Source of the DNA: Hawksworthiomyces lignivorus
Taxonomy: Eukaryota > Ascomycota > Sordariomycetes > Ophiostomatales > Ophiostomataceae
Assembly (NCBI GenBank): GCA_002917075.1
Contig: NTMA01000024.1
Span: 403,169-467,168 of the forward strand
Reading direction: 5' to 3'
DNA: 64,000 bases
In this document: positions 10,282 through 23,700 of the stretch, one piece after another
How the letters are laid out: the number at the start of each line of letters is the position of its first letter
Position numbering within the stretch: the first letter of the stretch is position 1
Translations under genes and position numbers: made by a program
The notes under the pieces: generated by a model
The model's database searches: none
What the model was told of the DNA's origin: nothing
The model's input: only the letters and a program-made list of their open reading frames with translations

Positions 10282-13126
10282 TTACTCGCTCTGGAAGAGC
10301 GCAATTGTGTCGGGGTACACATTGTCATTGTCAGCAAAGTTGGCCAGCGAGATGCCGTTCTTGTTGATCATGCTCTGCGTGCCGATGGTATTAAGATTGT
10401 AGATATGCACGTCGTAGACAGCGCCTTCTAAGGAGGCTATCTGCGACTGGCACTGGCCACTTGCAATACAAGCTGTTGAATAAGATGGTCAGCAAAATAG
10501 ATGAACAACAACGCTGGAAAGACAGGGGGTTATCCGCGGAGCATACATTGTTCGTAATTGGAGAAGAAGGAGTAGAGACCAGCGCCATAGACCAGAATGC
10601 CGTTCGATGCTATTACCCGCAGACCCCAAGCCATGCGGCAGTTTCCAGAAACACCCTTGCAAGAAACATCAAAGTCTGGATCCTTGTACGTGGCATTCGC
10701 CGCGAAAGGCAGAGGAGCAACTGGGTTAGGCTGATAATACGGGGTCTCGGTCTGGATCTGGCCCATGAAAATATTTTTCGTGGAAGATAGCTGGTATTGG
10801 TAGAGCGTGTGATGCTCAACGGCCGTCCCGACCAACCAGATGTTGCCAGCAGTTGACTCGATGACTTTTGGACTCGGTTAGAAATTGCTCGTTAATGAAG
10901 ATTTCTAAGAGAAGAGACTCACAAAGACCGCGCCCGGCGTACACGGTGATCCGCGTGTTGGCTGGGTCTTCAATGTCGTGGTCTGCCGTCCACAGCCAGA
11001 CGTTCTCGGCATACAAGTTAGTGGCATGGGCAGTGACGTGCATCGACATGAAAGCAGCGATGCATTTATCATTAATAGCTGTGGACTGCGGAGTCTGCGG
11101 GCATTGAGACAACTGCAAATCGGACCCGGCAAAGCCGCCAATGCGCGTGTGGACATCCCACAGACCGGCCGGCGCGCCCTCGGGCGCCGCCAGATTCCAC
11201 TCGATCAGAATGGCGCCAGCCTGCGCACCTTTGGTGCCCAAAATGAAGTCGGACAGCTCGACACTGCCGGCTTGGCCCGAGGTCTCACCAACCTTGAGCA
11301 GCGCCTCTGGCTTGGCGTCGTTGGCGAATGTCGAGTTGCCGCCCGCCATCAGCACCGGGTAGGACTCGCCCACAATGCGGGCACCCGGCGGAACAACCAG
11401 GGTTGACGTCACGAGGTACAGGCCGTAATCAATGTAGACAATTTTACCCCTCTGGGTCGCCAAGTTAATAACTTCTTGAAGAGCGGCCGTGTCGTCCGTC
11501 GTGCCGTCGCCCTTGGCGCCTGCCGCCCGCACGCTGTAAAAGTTGCAGGCCTTGACCGCCTCGTACTGCGGCTTCGACTTTGCGTAGTATGCACCGCTGG
11601 AGCTGCCACTCGCTAATAGGCCAGCAGGACGGCTGTTTCCTGTAAATGGACCTTGGAATCTCTCGGGACCGTTCGGCACATACTTGTGGCCCTGGCCCCA
11701 GGCCGCGACAGACACGGCACTACCACCAGGCAGGACGTTGCCATCGGGCGACTGTACAATCACAACCACATTTGTTGCGGAAATGTTCTCCAAGACAATG
11801 CTTCCCGCCGTCGCAGGCAGCGAGCGGCTTGCGAATGCTGTGAGGATGCCAATGACAACATTGGTAAACTGGCTGTCAAAGACTGTGATAGAACCAACCT
11901 GCTGATCAGAAGATCCTCCGGCTGTAATGTTGATACCGACTTGGCAGTTTGTGAAACTGAGGTCATAGTAAGTCCAACCCCAATCCCACAGATGGTTGAT
12001 GCCTTTGCAGAGCTTGTTAGCGTCGCCAACGAAGAAAAGGCTGCAAAAGAAACGTGGCATATTTACCCGTCACGCAGTTCTCAAAGCTCAGGCTGCGCAT
12101 TGTGAATTGCTGGTTACCAAAGTTGGCTCCAATTGCACCGCCGATAAAGGTCAAGTCGCTCATAAAACCACCACTCCCACCTGTTTAGTTAGATCTCCAT
12201 CTCCTATAGCAAGGCTATTTGTGTTTAATCCCGGTGATCTCGAACTCTGTGGAGTGTTAGTTAACCGTGTGCTCTGCGAACATGCTCGTGACTAATTCAA
12301 GCGTACCACTCTCAATGAACAGGCCAACGTGAACGACACCAGTTGTTGTGGGCATGTTAAACCTGATGTTCTGCAAGCTGGTTGCTTGGGCAGTTGGCCA
12401 GTGGATGCCAGTCGCTGCCGAAGACGCCGGGATAGCTGTGGTATCAATTACGAAATTTCGGATCTGGCGATAAAACACGTTGGTTGAGAGCCAGTTGAGG
12501 TTTGCCGTATAGTAGTGGTCGCCATCAATGAGGCCAAGCCCTGTGAAGCCGGATGTAGCCTTGAGGGTAGGCGGGTTGGAAGCATCACCAATGAGCTGGG
12601 TGAAGTAGTACGGCAAGATCGGCGTAGAGACCAAGTATGTGCCGGTTGGGAAGTACACGACAGCTGGCGTAGTTGTTGACGATGCCTGTTGCCCGTTAAT
12701 TAAGACCGCCGCCCTTTTCTGAAAGCGAGGTGTTGTATCGGGGGACTTACACAGCCTTCACCGCAACGGTTGCCGTCTGCAATAGCAGCGTTGATAGCCT
12801 CAGTATCATCAGTTATACCATCACCTATATAGTATGTTAATAACAGCTGATATCCAAAAATCTGATGTAGACAACTGGATTTTTTTTTTTCACTCGCCTT
12901 TAGCACCGTAGTCTTTGACATTTCGGAACACCTTGTATCCTTCTGCGGCAAATGGCGCATATCCCTGGTCTTTCGATTTTATCAGTATATTTTGTCATTT
13001 ATATTCAGCAAGTTTTTTCTGGTAGGTGTAAATCTCACGATCAATATCTTCCATCCAGAAAGCCTGTGCCCATGTTGCAAAATAGCCCAACAGGGCAATC
13101 AGCAACACTGACACTGACGTCTTCAT
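10282..13126 (-). CDS. GH55 secreted exo-beta-1,3-glucanase
   Basis: Glycoside hydrolase family 55 glucan 1,3-beta-glucosidase, which releases glucose from the non-reducing ends of beta-1,3-glucan outside the cell. Eight exons on the minus strand: 13126-13039, 12969-12898, 12824-12751, 12685-12307, 12180-12067, 12002-10923, 10864-10547, 10472-10282 (about 771 residues, normal). Residues 1-22 form a signal peptide (MKTSVSVLLIALLGYFATWA), followed by FWMEDIDHQGYAPF. Two pectate-lyase-3 beta-helix repeats are marked by KDYGAKGDGITDDTEAIN (about residue 48) and GAKGDGTTDDTAALQEVIN (about residue 400). INHLWDWGWTYYDL and the closing DNVYPDTIALFQSE also fit the family. Seven introns are 58-126 bp; intron 2 has an unusual GC donor. 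The gene is divergent from, and 7.6 kb away from, the C2H2 regulator. Exon ends rest on frame continuity and family resemblance. Confidence 0.93.
12825..12897 (-). other. GC-AG intron in the GH55 gene
   Basis: 73 bp intron 2 of the GH55 gene. On the minus strand the exon ends in AAAG and the intron begins GCGAGT; the acceptor is TATATAG. Joining here restores the beta-helix signature GAKGDGITDDT in frame. No GT donor nearby keeps that signature, because the upstream GT at the preceding Gly codon would remove the conserved Ala-Lys-Gly. Confidence 0.75.
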
Positions 13127-16100
13127 TATAGAAAAATCAAAAAACAAAAAGCTTGGATAAGGTCTAAAACAATCCCAACCCCCCTTAAATGAACGGCAAG
13201 GCAACGAACAATAAAAGAGCGACTGTTGCCAAAGTTTTTCGGTTGAAGGAGAGAGAAGAAAGAGAGGGACAGAAGATAAAAAAATTGGATTGTGTTTCGA
13301 TTTTACTCAAGAGGCTACAACGAGCAGAGGTAAGAACCGGAAGTCTGGAATTCTGGCCTAAGCCGTAATAACATACGGTCATTTGCGCATAGCACACAAT
13401 CCTTACAGCAAGGCACGTTTATTTTCACTGGCATGAACTCGTGGCTAGTGGTATGAGAAGAGCCTCGCGTTCTTCTAAGACATACCCGAAGTTTTAGGCC
13501 TTGGGAAAAAGACGAGCTGAGTAGCTACGAAACCCGCGTCTATTTCTCTTACACCAATGTCTAGTGGTCGAAAAAGACGTAAATGATGCTCATAGGAGAA
13601 AGAAAAGAGTACGTGGAGATGAAGGACAGCCATATCATCAAGGACCTTCCTTCGGGAGGGTAAGGTGGAAAAGAAGGTATTCTGCTTTTTTCGGATTGGT
13701 TTATGACAGTCGCGAAATGATGCAGAAATCAACAACAGCTTGCCACATTGCTGTCTCTCATTTGAGTTAAGCCTCGCAAGTGTAGACGTGAGCAAAGGGA
13801 GGAATGTCGACGCGCTCTCGTGTCTCACATGGTATATCTCCACATCCGACGCGCTTTGAGGCCAAGAGAGGTCAAAAACAACAGCCTGGATGAGGGTATT
13901 CGTGAGTATGTAGGAGCAAGAAAAAGGCAGTGCATGTATTTTTGCATTTCTTCTCTTTGAGGTTTTTTCCTCTTGGTTTTTTTGTACGTCTTGGCCACCC
14001 CTTGGTGAAAGTAGAGAATGTCAACATATCTTCAAGTAGAATTAATAGACTCGGCTTCTAGTGTTTGCCACTCCCCCTGCAAGGACACATCTGCAGAAAA
14101 TTATGAGTATATTCCTCGACCTAGGTATCGTCGATAATATTGCTATGATTATCAACAGTACATGAAACACCAAAAAACAGCAGTAATTGAGAGGAGAGAT
14201 ACGTTAATATTGTCAATGCACCCAACTCATTGGCTGTAGTTCCTACGAGCAGAAAAGTGATCTATATAGAAGATACAAGGTAAGATTTCACTCAGGGGTT
14301 CGCTCGGAGGAAGAGGAAAGCAAGCTGAACGAGAAGAGAGCATGAGGCATTGACATATTCCTCCAAGGGTAAGCAAAACAGAGCTGATAAACGTGGGATG
14401 GTAAGATTGAATGCACTGCGGTCATGAATCATGGCCATTTCATTCGCAAGATGCATGCCCACAGCAGCTGGGTGTCGGCTTCGATTAGTACATAATACAC
14501 TCCAAGTTTTTGCATCTTAGTGTCTCTCTGTCCGGGGCCTCCATGCCATACTCTCTAACATAGAAGGAAATTGTAGAAAGCGGGCAGTGCGCAAAGTCCA
14601 CAGCAAAAGTAAGCACGATATGCCTCTCCAAACAACACTTGACTCCCTTTCTTGTAAGGCAACGGAAAACAGTTCGTCCCTGAGACGATGTGATGCATCG
14701 TCCGAGCTCACCAACTGGGTCCAGGCCTTATCGCTAGAAGATCGGTTCTCGGCACCTGCGAGGTCTCAGAAACCCCAAGCAGGCGTGTTCATCCTGTGGG
14801 CATGTGTGTCGAAACCCACAAGAGAATGCCGAGGGTAGACTTCAGCTGCAGCATTTCTTTTCCGGGGGATCTTGGCTTATTTCAATCGCATCTAACCCAG
14901 ATATAAGCATAGCGGCCACGTACACTGTCCAATACCACGGCATCATGGCACCAGGTGCGTGTACTTGTGTTCGTTTAAGAATTGTTATTTTCAGAATCAC
15001 TTTGTCCTTTTTGAAATCAGGGGGCCTCCCTTACACTGCTTAACCAGACCCTTTCGTCAATTTTTGGCATTCTGTCTCGCCCTAGGAGCAAGACCCACAA
15101 ATGGCCGACTACCACGGCTACTGGATATTCTTTTACCGGCCGCCATCACAAAAAAATCCTGCGAATAATCACATTTGGAAATAATCTGGTGCAGCGGAAA
15201 TGTTCCAGCAATCTGTTATAGTAGCTTGATGTCCCATTTCGTTCCCCCATTGTCTTCCCTCCTCCTAGGCAGGCACATCTACGCGTACGGAGTTTCTCTC
15301 AACTAACCCTGGCTGTATTCGAAAAGCTTGCACCTTGGTAGCCTTGGGAAAATACATTTGGACCCTGGCTTGTGGCGGTTTATGGATGATTCATTGTGCT
15401 CTTATGAGAATTAAGGTGCCATTGTTCAACCTCCAGCTCTTTCTTTTGACGCATCTCATATGTCGTAAAGAAATCAATAAGGGATTTGCATTGTTTCGTG
15501 TCGCAATGAACTGTCACAAGGTTGACCAAATACCACAAAAGCGGGTATCAAAACGCGATCCCCTCTGATGGCGCCCCCAGACTTACGGCGGCTAAGCAGA
15601 ATCCGCAGTTGGTGTGTTATGCTAGTAGTTGTCTTTAGACTTACTCGTACCCTAATAACCAAAAACAGAAAGTCTTTCGTAGGCAATAGGAGATAAGAAG
15701 AATTGTATGCATGTCAGAGAAGTCGTGATCAAGAAGACCAGGGAATATATAGAATGTATAAGCGAAGCAAATAAGACGAGTTGGACAATGGAACTGACAC
15801 AGTTCTAGTTGGTCAGACTCGTACGCTTTATAAAAGTCACAAGCTTAGCATCATCTTGCATGTACGAGTTCCGCTGGCCATAGCCCCTTCAAACCGTGGG
15901 TAAGGGGCTAACGTGGTTCACGAGTAGTAGGTATCTTTGATGCCAGCATTACAAATACGGGGCGGTAGATCGCAGTAAGAGTGTTGGGGAATGAGGAGGG
16001 GGCAGAGCACAAGTGGGAAAAGAGGAGAGGAGAAGGGAGGAGAAGATAGAAGAAAGAGGGGGTGAGAGACGGAGAAGAGAGAAGCGAAGACAAAGCTGGG

Positions 16101-19100
16101 AGTCTGACCGCCTTCTCTTGTTCTTGGCGAGGATGCCGAACTTCCTGGTAGAATCCCGAAGTGGAGGCGAGAGAGCGTGCTGAGACTCCCTTGAAAAAGG
16201 TACGTTTGTATGCCGTACAGGCAGAAGGGGCAGCAGAAATATTCGCATTCCACGGCTCAAAGCACACAGGGAGCGAAGTGGACGGTGTCCTCCTGACAGT
16301 CTTCGGACTTTGTAGAATAAATCTTCTGTCCCCACAGCTGATGGCAAGCTACGGAACAGCAATGCGCTAAAAACTGCAAAACGAGTCAGTAAGAGGAAGG
16401 GAGAATAGAGGGCGAGAGGAACAAAATTCCCCGAAATTGCGAAAGATGGAGCCGAGCAGGCGCTGATATGAAGAAGGGCACGGAGTATAGTTATCGTCTT
16501 GACGCGACAAAGAGCAGAACACGCAATATGACGAAAGGAGGTCATCCTTGGAAACAAAGGGACGGTGTGGCGGGAGACGAGAAGACGTCGACAACATTTT
16601 GGCCAGAGGCGGGATGTCCTGTCCAAAACGACGGGGAAACGATATGGGTATGTACATATGTATATAGAAGTATTACGCAGAGCGCAGGGACGGGAAGGGA
16701 AGGAGAGAGGCACCGCGAGCGAGCTGTGTGCCGATTTGCTACCGGTCGAAGTTCCTCCGATTGCACCTACCTGTTTTGTGCGAGACACACGAGAGTCATT
16801 TTAGTCATGTATACTGTCTGCACTGTCATGGGACACTGTATCTCCGCACCAGCGAGTCATAAAAATGTCGAGAAGAAAACGGAAGCTACAGTACCTGCAA
16901 AGTGGGAGGAGAAACGAATCCGTCCCAGCCCTGACTTCCCCATTCCCCATTCCTTCTCCCCGCCCAGTCCCCCCTCGTCTCCGCAAATAATAGTAGCGCT
17001 ATAAGGCGCAAATAATAACACAATAAAAAAAGGACGAATTGGGGAGCTGTTTTTGGGGACTGCTCTCCAATTGGAAAAGAGAAGGGGGGGACCGCGTGCC
17101 CGAGGAAAAGCAAAAAGCCCTATTGTCTGGCGTGAAATAAATTAATTGTGGCATCTGGCAAAGAAAAAGAGCGGTGGCAATGGCGGAACCGCACCCAAGT
17201 TGGAACGGCAGTCGCGATGCAGCTTACATCGAGAGGTTTGGCTACCGCATATTCCCGCACGTTAAAGCAGATCTCCTACGATGCCTGCTCGCCTCTGTGC
17301 GCATGGACCTGAGCCGAGCTCACTGGCGGGGCCAGAACGAAGATAAATCGAGCACAACTTGTTGCTGTGAATATGAGGAAGCAATTTCGTTTTCTCATTG
17401 GGCTGGAGCTTAGCTCTGGCCATAGGGGTTTCGAAACGTGGCCTGCATACGGAGTGCCATGCCCTCCGACTCGTACCTTGACCATCGTATTGAGCTATGT
17501 TGTACGACTCGTATCGTACTCGCACATTCGTTGTAGCTTATCGGTCTCGTTATAAAATTCAATCTACAGCACGTTCAGAAATATCTTGTCGTGCTTGAAG
17601 ACTTTGGATCTAGTTAGTGCTTGGATCTAGGAGCCCACTCTGTGCTTTTCAGTTTTTTTTATTTTTTATATATATTATTTTTTCACTTAAGACCAATTTT
17701 AAACGGCGTTTTGTTTTTTTCTCTAGTTGTGTTTTTCTCTAGCTTCTGCTTTATGACACCAACGGTCACGCGAAACAAACATATGCTTGCTTTCTTTTGC
17801 TGGAGACACCGAAAGCCGATATCTTCGCACGGGGCAGTTTTTCTCTGTCCGCTTCAAAGCCTGCGATAGCAAGTAGATGTAAATGTTGTAGCGAGGACCT
17901 AGGATATATGTGATTACAGTTAATACGTGTACGCTGGAATACGCAGCACCTTCTTTCTTTTTTTATGGGCCATCTCCGCACTGCTAATCCCAGCACAGTG
18001 GCTGTTAATGAATCATTTCCTTTGCGAAGCCTTGAGCATGTAAAAGCAAGCAACCGTGGAGGGGGCGAAGCCAGAAACCAATATGTTTTCCATAGACAAG
18101 ATCACAAGCAGCTGGGGAGCTTCTCGCATCCGATTAAAAACTCAAGGAAAATGCTGAACAGCTTCACTTGACAGAGGAAGAAAAGACGCAACCATACGAT
18201 AGTCAAACATGTTTGTCGATACGTAGACTATGGCCTTTTATCTAAAGATTTTTTTTTTTTTTTTCGTTTTTTAAATATCTAATCATGTCCTACTCCGTAG
18301 ATGAAAGAAACCAAGCCGACTTCTATTTTTTTTTTTTTCTTTTTCAACCTGGCGTTTCCTCTACTTTCGTGCTATCCCCGCTCGTCTTCTCCTCTTCATT
18401 TCATTCACTTGCAACACCCGCAATAGTCTTCTTTCTCCTCTTCTTCAAGTCCCCCTTTCCCCCATCTCCACTCTTTTCCTTGCCTCCCGGAAAGCGATTG
18501 CCTCATCTTCCGGCAATCTTCCGGCGACAGGTGCCTTTGTCTCCTTATACGGTGCATTACTCCTCATATCTACTCTTTTATCACCATTCACAGCTCTATT
18601 TGGTAAAACTGGACCTCAATTTGTTAGTCTCTTTATTTGACATGTTTTTATTTGCGATTCCCCTTTTGTGGACGAGGAATATCTCCTGTTCTCAATGACG
18701 AGATGTGCTTCTTTTAAGCATCGAAGCACTGGTTGGCCATTACTCCGTACAATTTTCTTCCTTCCAGCCTTTTTTCCCGCTATCCTCGTCTCGACGTTTC
18801 TTACGTACTCGTAAAACTACATATATGCTAGGGATCTTGCTAAGCATATTTCCCCGCCCCATCTCCGCTTTTCCAACCGCCTCCCCAGCGCCCCAGCTAT
18901 ATCCCCAGGTCTCCATTCTTTAATCTCCATGTGAATGGTTCTCAGATATTCAAACCACCTAAGCACTCACAGATTCCTTCACTCCGGGGTCGAAGTCTCC
19001 TCCTTTCCACCTAGATGCGTCAGTAGTGTGATTTTCCTTTCTCTAAATCGCATCCATCGGTGCCAAACCCGTCGTGCGGTCGACTCCCCCTTTTTTAGTA

Positions 19101-20779
19101 TTCACCTTTATCCTTCCGACACCCCATCTTCTTGGTTCCTTGACCCCATCGCTTCTCTCATTTTGCATTTTAAAAATATCACTGATTCCAAAGTTACGGA
19201 GGGAGCTCCGACGTGCTACACAGCTGCTTATTTTCTCCAATTTCTCTGGCAAGGTACCCCCCCCCCCCACCGGTGCCGCCTGCCAGTCTGTAAAAAGACA
19301 GGGGCGTCTATCTGGATTTTGCCATTTCCGCTCTGTATGACACACAGCATCTATATGAACGAGTAATATTACGGATCTATCGCCCGACAGCAGCAAGACC
19401 ACCTGTTAACCTCCGGCCGCGCCCGCCCCCTCTCAGCTCACCATCAGGATTTGTTGCTGTGGGTATGTGTTATGCCAAGCACCGTTTGCACATATTCATT
19501 TCGCACACAGGAGTGAAAACAGTTCGAAAAACCAAGTCATCTTTCTCCTGTACCGTGGGAGGGTCTTGACTAACGTGCGGGCTGCCTACAGACAGTTGGA
19601 GAAAGAAGAGGCATCAAGAGTGACGCTCCAAAAAGCGCGCACGCAATTCCAGCAAACGTTACATTATCGCCTCTTTTCCCTCTAGCTATCTCCTTTTGTG
19701 ACTTTTCACCAGGAACCGACCAACACTTGGTGTCCCAGACATACACACACTCCATAAATTTTCCCCGCCTTTGTGGTGTCCCAAGGATCTGTCTTCAACT
19801 GCTTTTCCGCCGCCTCAAGGCTGCTTCTTCGCGCCACGAGAAGTCTTTCTCTATCGTTGCTTTTATTGTTTTTTTTTGTTTTTTTTTTGTTTTTTTGTCC
19901 GATAAGCAGATGATCTATCTCGCGCGAATGAGCACGCCTATATGTTTTCAACTGACTCGGCATTCGTGACTTGCTTCAACGGCTGAGGACGACTAAATCT
20001 TGACGACCTGTCCGAAACCCAAGTACCAAGCATTCTCCCCCTCCCCAGCCTTCCATTCTTGGTCTGGTTCAAAGCGGCCCGTCCGAGGGCGAGTGGCCAC
20101 AGAGCTTCAACTCTACTCACCCTCGCGGAGAAAATTACCGCCAGTAGCAGAGTACAAAATACTCTTTTCGCAAGATCGGCAAGCTTTGGTAGGCCACGCA
20201 TACCCAACGCGGTAAACCAGACAGACGGGCTGGAGGTTACCAGAAAGAGCCTTCGTTCCAGCCCTTTATCCTCAACTCCTCTTCCACGTCTCTCGCCCAT
20301 CCCCAACTACATAGGCAACAAGGAAAGCTGAAGATCGGAGGATGCTCTTACACACTCTGCGCTCTCAATACTCTCCTCCTCCCCCACAAATTTGCCGCGG
20401 GCAAGTTTGTTGATTTTGTTCTTTCATGTTTCTTTCTCGTTCTTCCAACGACGACATTTCATATCCTTCCTAACTTTCCTTCCTGCTTTCTTTCCCCTCT
20501 CTTTGTTTTTATCCCACTCTTCTCCTCTCCTCTCCTCTCCATCCTCCTTCATACCCCGTTTTCCCACCCAGCCCCCACCCTCGGTTGTAAGATACTCTGT
20601 ACAACTTTTTTTTTTCGCCAGTTCTCGAACTCTGTTCAGCAACCATTCTTCCTTTCATCCAACGCCATCCTCACATAGAAGAGATAAGTGACACACACGA
20701 TCTCCCCGTCTTGCGGATCCGCGCCCCGCGCATCTCCCCAGTGTGACCAGTTTCTTCTACAACACCTGTTTGCCGCAAC
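13127..20779. other. 7.6 kb gene-poor region between GH55 and the C2H2 regulator
   Basis: No gene recognised on either strand. The left half (13.1-18.2 kb) is mixed, with short unrelated frames. The right half (about 18.2-20.7 kb) is strongly pyrimidine-rich on the plus strand, with T and CT runs at 18248-18264, 18326-18341, 19868-19898 and 20515-20545. Two copies of TACTCCGTA lie at 18291-18299 and 18741-18749. The CT-rich half leads directly into the regulator start at 20780 and probably holds its promoter and a long 5' UTR. An unannotated non-coding RNA cannot be excluded. Confidence 0.5.
20392..20690 (+). promoter_or_regulatory. CT-rich leader upstream of the C2H2 regulator
   Basis: Nearly continuous C/T composition on the coding strand, with a short TCTCC-type tandem near 20520-20542. 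It lies 90-390 bp before the start codon. CT-rich blocks are common around transcription starts of filamentous fungal genes; assigning it to the promoter or 5' UTR is inference from position. Confidence 0.45.
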
Positions 20780-23700
20780 ATGCTCGCCATTCAATCGGTT
20801 GAGGCCCCGTCAACCATGACCATTACCGAGCACAATGGAGAAGGCCGGCCGCTGAAGCCTAAAACGCTGCCATGCAAATATTGTAGTAAACGATTTCGGT
20901 GAGTGTGGTGAAAAAAAAAAAAAAAAAATCGAGGAGCGGTGCCGTTTCTCTTTTACATGTGGCCGCCCTCCGCTTTAAACGCAAATTAGCTTACATTGTC
21001 TCGTTACTTTTAGGCGTGTGGAGCATGTCCAGCGACACGAGAGAACGCATACCAAAGAGAAGCCTTTTGCCTGCAACTGGGCTCGTTGCGGGAAAACCTT
21101 TGGAAGACGGTGAGTTTCCCTTCTTGGTGTCGATATTTTGTCACATTTTTTTTTCCCTCTTCTGCCACCACTCAGAACACCCTCTGCTTCCATCTCTCTC
21201 TATTCATCTGTGATTTCATCGTCTACTTTGGCTTCGATCCACTTGGCAAATCACTTGTATGTTTCTTTTTGTCTTTTTTGCAGTTGTCTCCACTGCTCGG
21301 CCCTTCCCGCATTCTGTGGCATCTACTCCAGCTTTTGATTATTTCTCGAGAGAATGCCAGAAGAGAGACGCCGGTAGCTTAAGGGGCGTGCTCAGAAATA
21401 GGCGAGGACAAAGCATCTTTCTTATCTCTCTATTCTCCCATCATATTGTCATCACATTTTTAGAGACTTGGTAGCTGTATTTTTTTTGGTCCATCCAATT
21501 TTCCCATACCAGGAGCACCGCGCAATATAGCCTGACCCAATACCACCCAGCACAAATAGACGCATGCTTATATGGACATCAGTGATCTTTTAGTTCGTCA
21601 TGAGAAGCTTGTCCATCTCAACGAGGGCAGTAAGGAAGCCAACAGAGCTAGAAAAGCGTCTGCTGGCAGCGGCCAGACGCACTCATCGGAAGACCATGGA
21701 GATTCCGAGATGATGTCTCTTCAGCAACGGTCAGCGGCGTCCAGATATTCTGGGCAAGCGCCTTCTGGCGTAGTAGTGGCGCATTCTACACCGCTGGCGC
21801 CGCCCCCTTCGTCCGATCCACGGTTCTCGACAAGAAATGCGGCAGCCTGCAATTTGGACTTGCTCTCGGATGCGGCTACGCATCTGGCTTCTGCGGCGGA
21901 GATTAGTTCCATGCAGCCCATGATGCCCGACCTCGCCCATTCGTCGGCTGGCGCCATGCCCCCTGTGAAGCCGTATAGAGACGGCTCACCGCCGCCTCAC
22001 TACAGCGACCGCAGCCGCGAAGCTGCCGCCGCTTCTGAGATGCTGCCCGCGGTCTATCCGGGACAGCCGCCGGCGGCCTCGTTTGACGACTACCATCTTT
22101 TCTTGGATGACTTCACGTCGTCGTCGCACTTCCTGCCATCCGCTCTTGAGACGGACCAGCCCTTCGGGTTATGGACACGGCCTGCGGCGGAAATGGGCCG
22201 AGGCGGCAGCGGCCTGTCCAAGATGGCAGGCTCTTCGTTCCCGCCGACGAGGTTCCCGTCTGTTCAGCCGGACCTCCGAGAGACAAACTCCGAGTCCGGG
22301 CCTTCGCGGTCGCAAGACGAAGGAGCCATGCGCGCGCCTGCCTGGCGAATCGGGGTGGCCGACCACAACGTGATCAAAAACCGCCTCGAAGAGTTCTCCT
22401 CCGTCCTCCCGGCTGATTTCGTCTGCCCCTCGCGCCACACGCTGACCCGGTTTCTCGAGGGGTACGTCAGCGGTTTTCACGAGCACCTGCCTTTCCTGCA
22501 TCTGCCGACGTTGTCGCCGACTGAGCTCTCGCCCGAGCTGATACTGGCCATCCTCGCCGTCGGCGCCCAATACCGCTTCGAGAGCCACCGCGGGAATGCT
22601 CTGTGGTACGCTGCGAAGGCGATCGCCTTTGAACAGATACGCAGGAGACACAGCCACGAGGTCCACAGCCTGCTGCCCACTTCTGCCGCCTACAGCCCGC
22701 ATTCGACGCGCCCGTCACCGAGTGCCGGATATCGCCATTCTTTTAGCTCCGTCCAGCATGACCGCCCGCTGACCCAGGACACTCATCGAGAGCCCTAGTG
22801 AGTATCTTTTGTGACTGCGAATGCTTTGCGTAGTCGATGGCAGGGGCACGCACCGAGTGCTAATCTTTTATTTTCTTCTTCACCACTGCAGCTCTCCGAA
22901 TCATCCCCAAGCCCGCCTAGAGACTATTCAGGCCTTATTGCTTCTGTTTGCAGTTGGCTTGTGGGGCCCCAAGGCTATTTTGCACGAAGCCCTCTCGCTC
23001 CAGAGCCAACTGGCAGTCTTGATTCGCGACGAAGGTCTAGAATCAGAAGCGGCAGCGCAGGCTTCCGACTGGGATACGTGGATTCGGGTAGAAGGCAGCA
23101 CGCGGACAAAACTGATCGCCTTTTGCTTCTTCAATCTTTGCAGCATCGTATACAACACGCCGCCTTTGGTCCTAACATCGGAGATCAACCTTTTCTTGCC
23201 CCAGCCGTCTCGGCTTTGGAGAATGGAGACATCGTGGCAATGGCAGGAGGCTCGCCAGTCATATTCGAACTTGGAGATGCCCTTGCAGGATGCCTTCTCG
23301 CGAATTTTGAACCGCAATGCCCAGACGCCTCTAACTCACGTTTCGTCTCTTGGAAATTACGTCCTAATCCACGCATTTATTCAACATATTTATCTTTTAA
23401 AGCAGACGTCTTTTGCAGTCGCCTCTCCCTTCGGCGTCCACCGCGGTCTCAAGGTCGAGGACATCGAAGAGATCGCGCACGGATTGCGCCTCTGGCAGTT
23501 TGGCTTCGAGCAGCACCGACAGATGCGTGCCGCCGATTCCGCTCACCAGCAGGCAAGTGGCGGCATGAGCATTGCCACCGGGGACAGCTATCCCGGCGGA
23601 CCCGTGGCTTTCAACGCAACGGCTCTTCTCCGGCTGGCGTACATCCGCCTGTTCACGGATCTCAACCCGAGCCGCCGGCTGGAGACCAGGGACCAGATAC

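Noticed and set aside
15949..16788. 279-codon minus-strand open frame in the gene-free region
   Set aside because: Leu/Ser/Arg/Pro-rich translation of pyrimidine-rich DNA, no family resemblance; overlapping frames on the other strand are equally open. Transcript data could reverse this.
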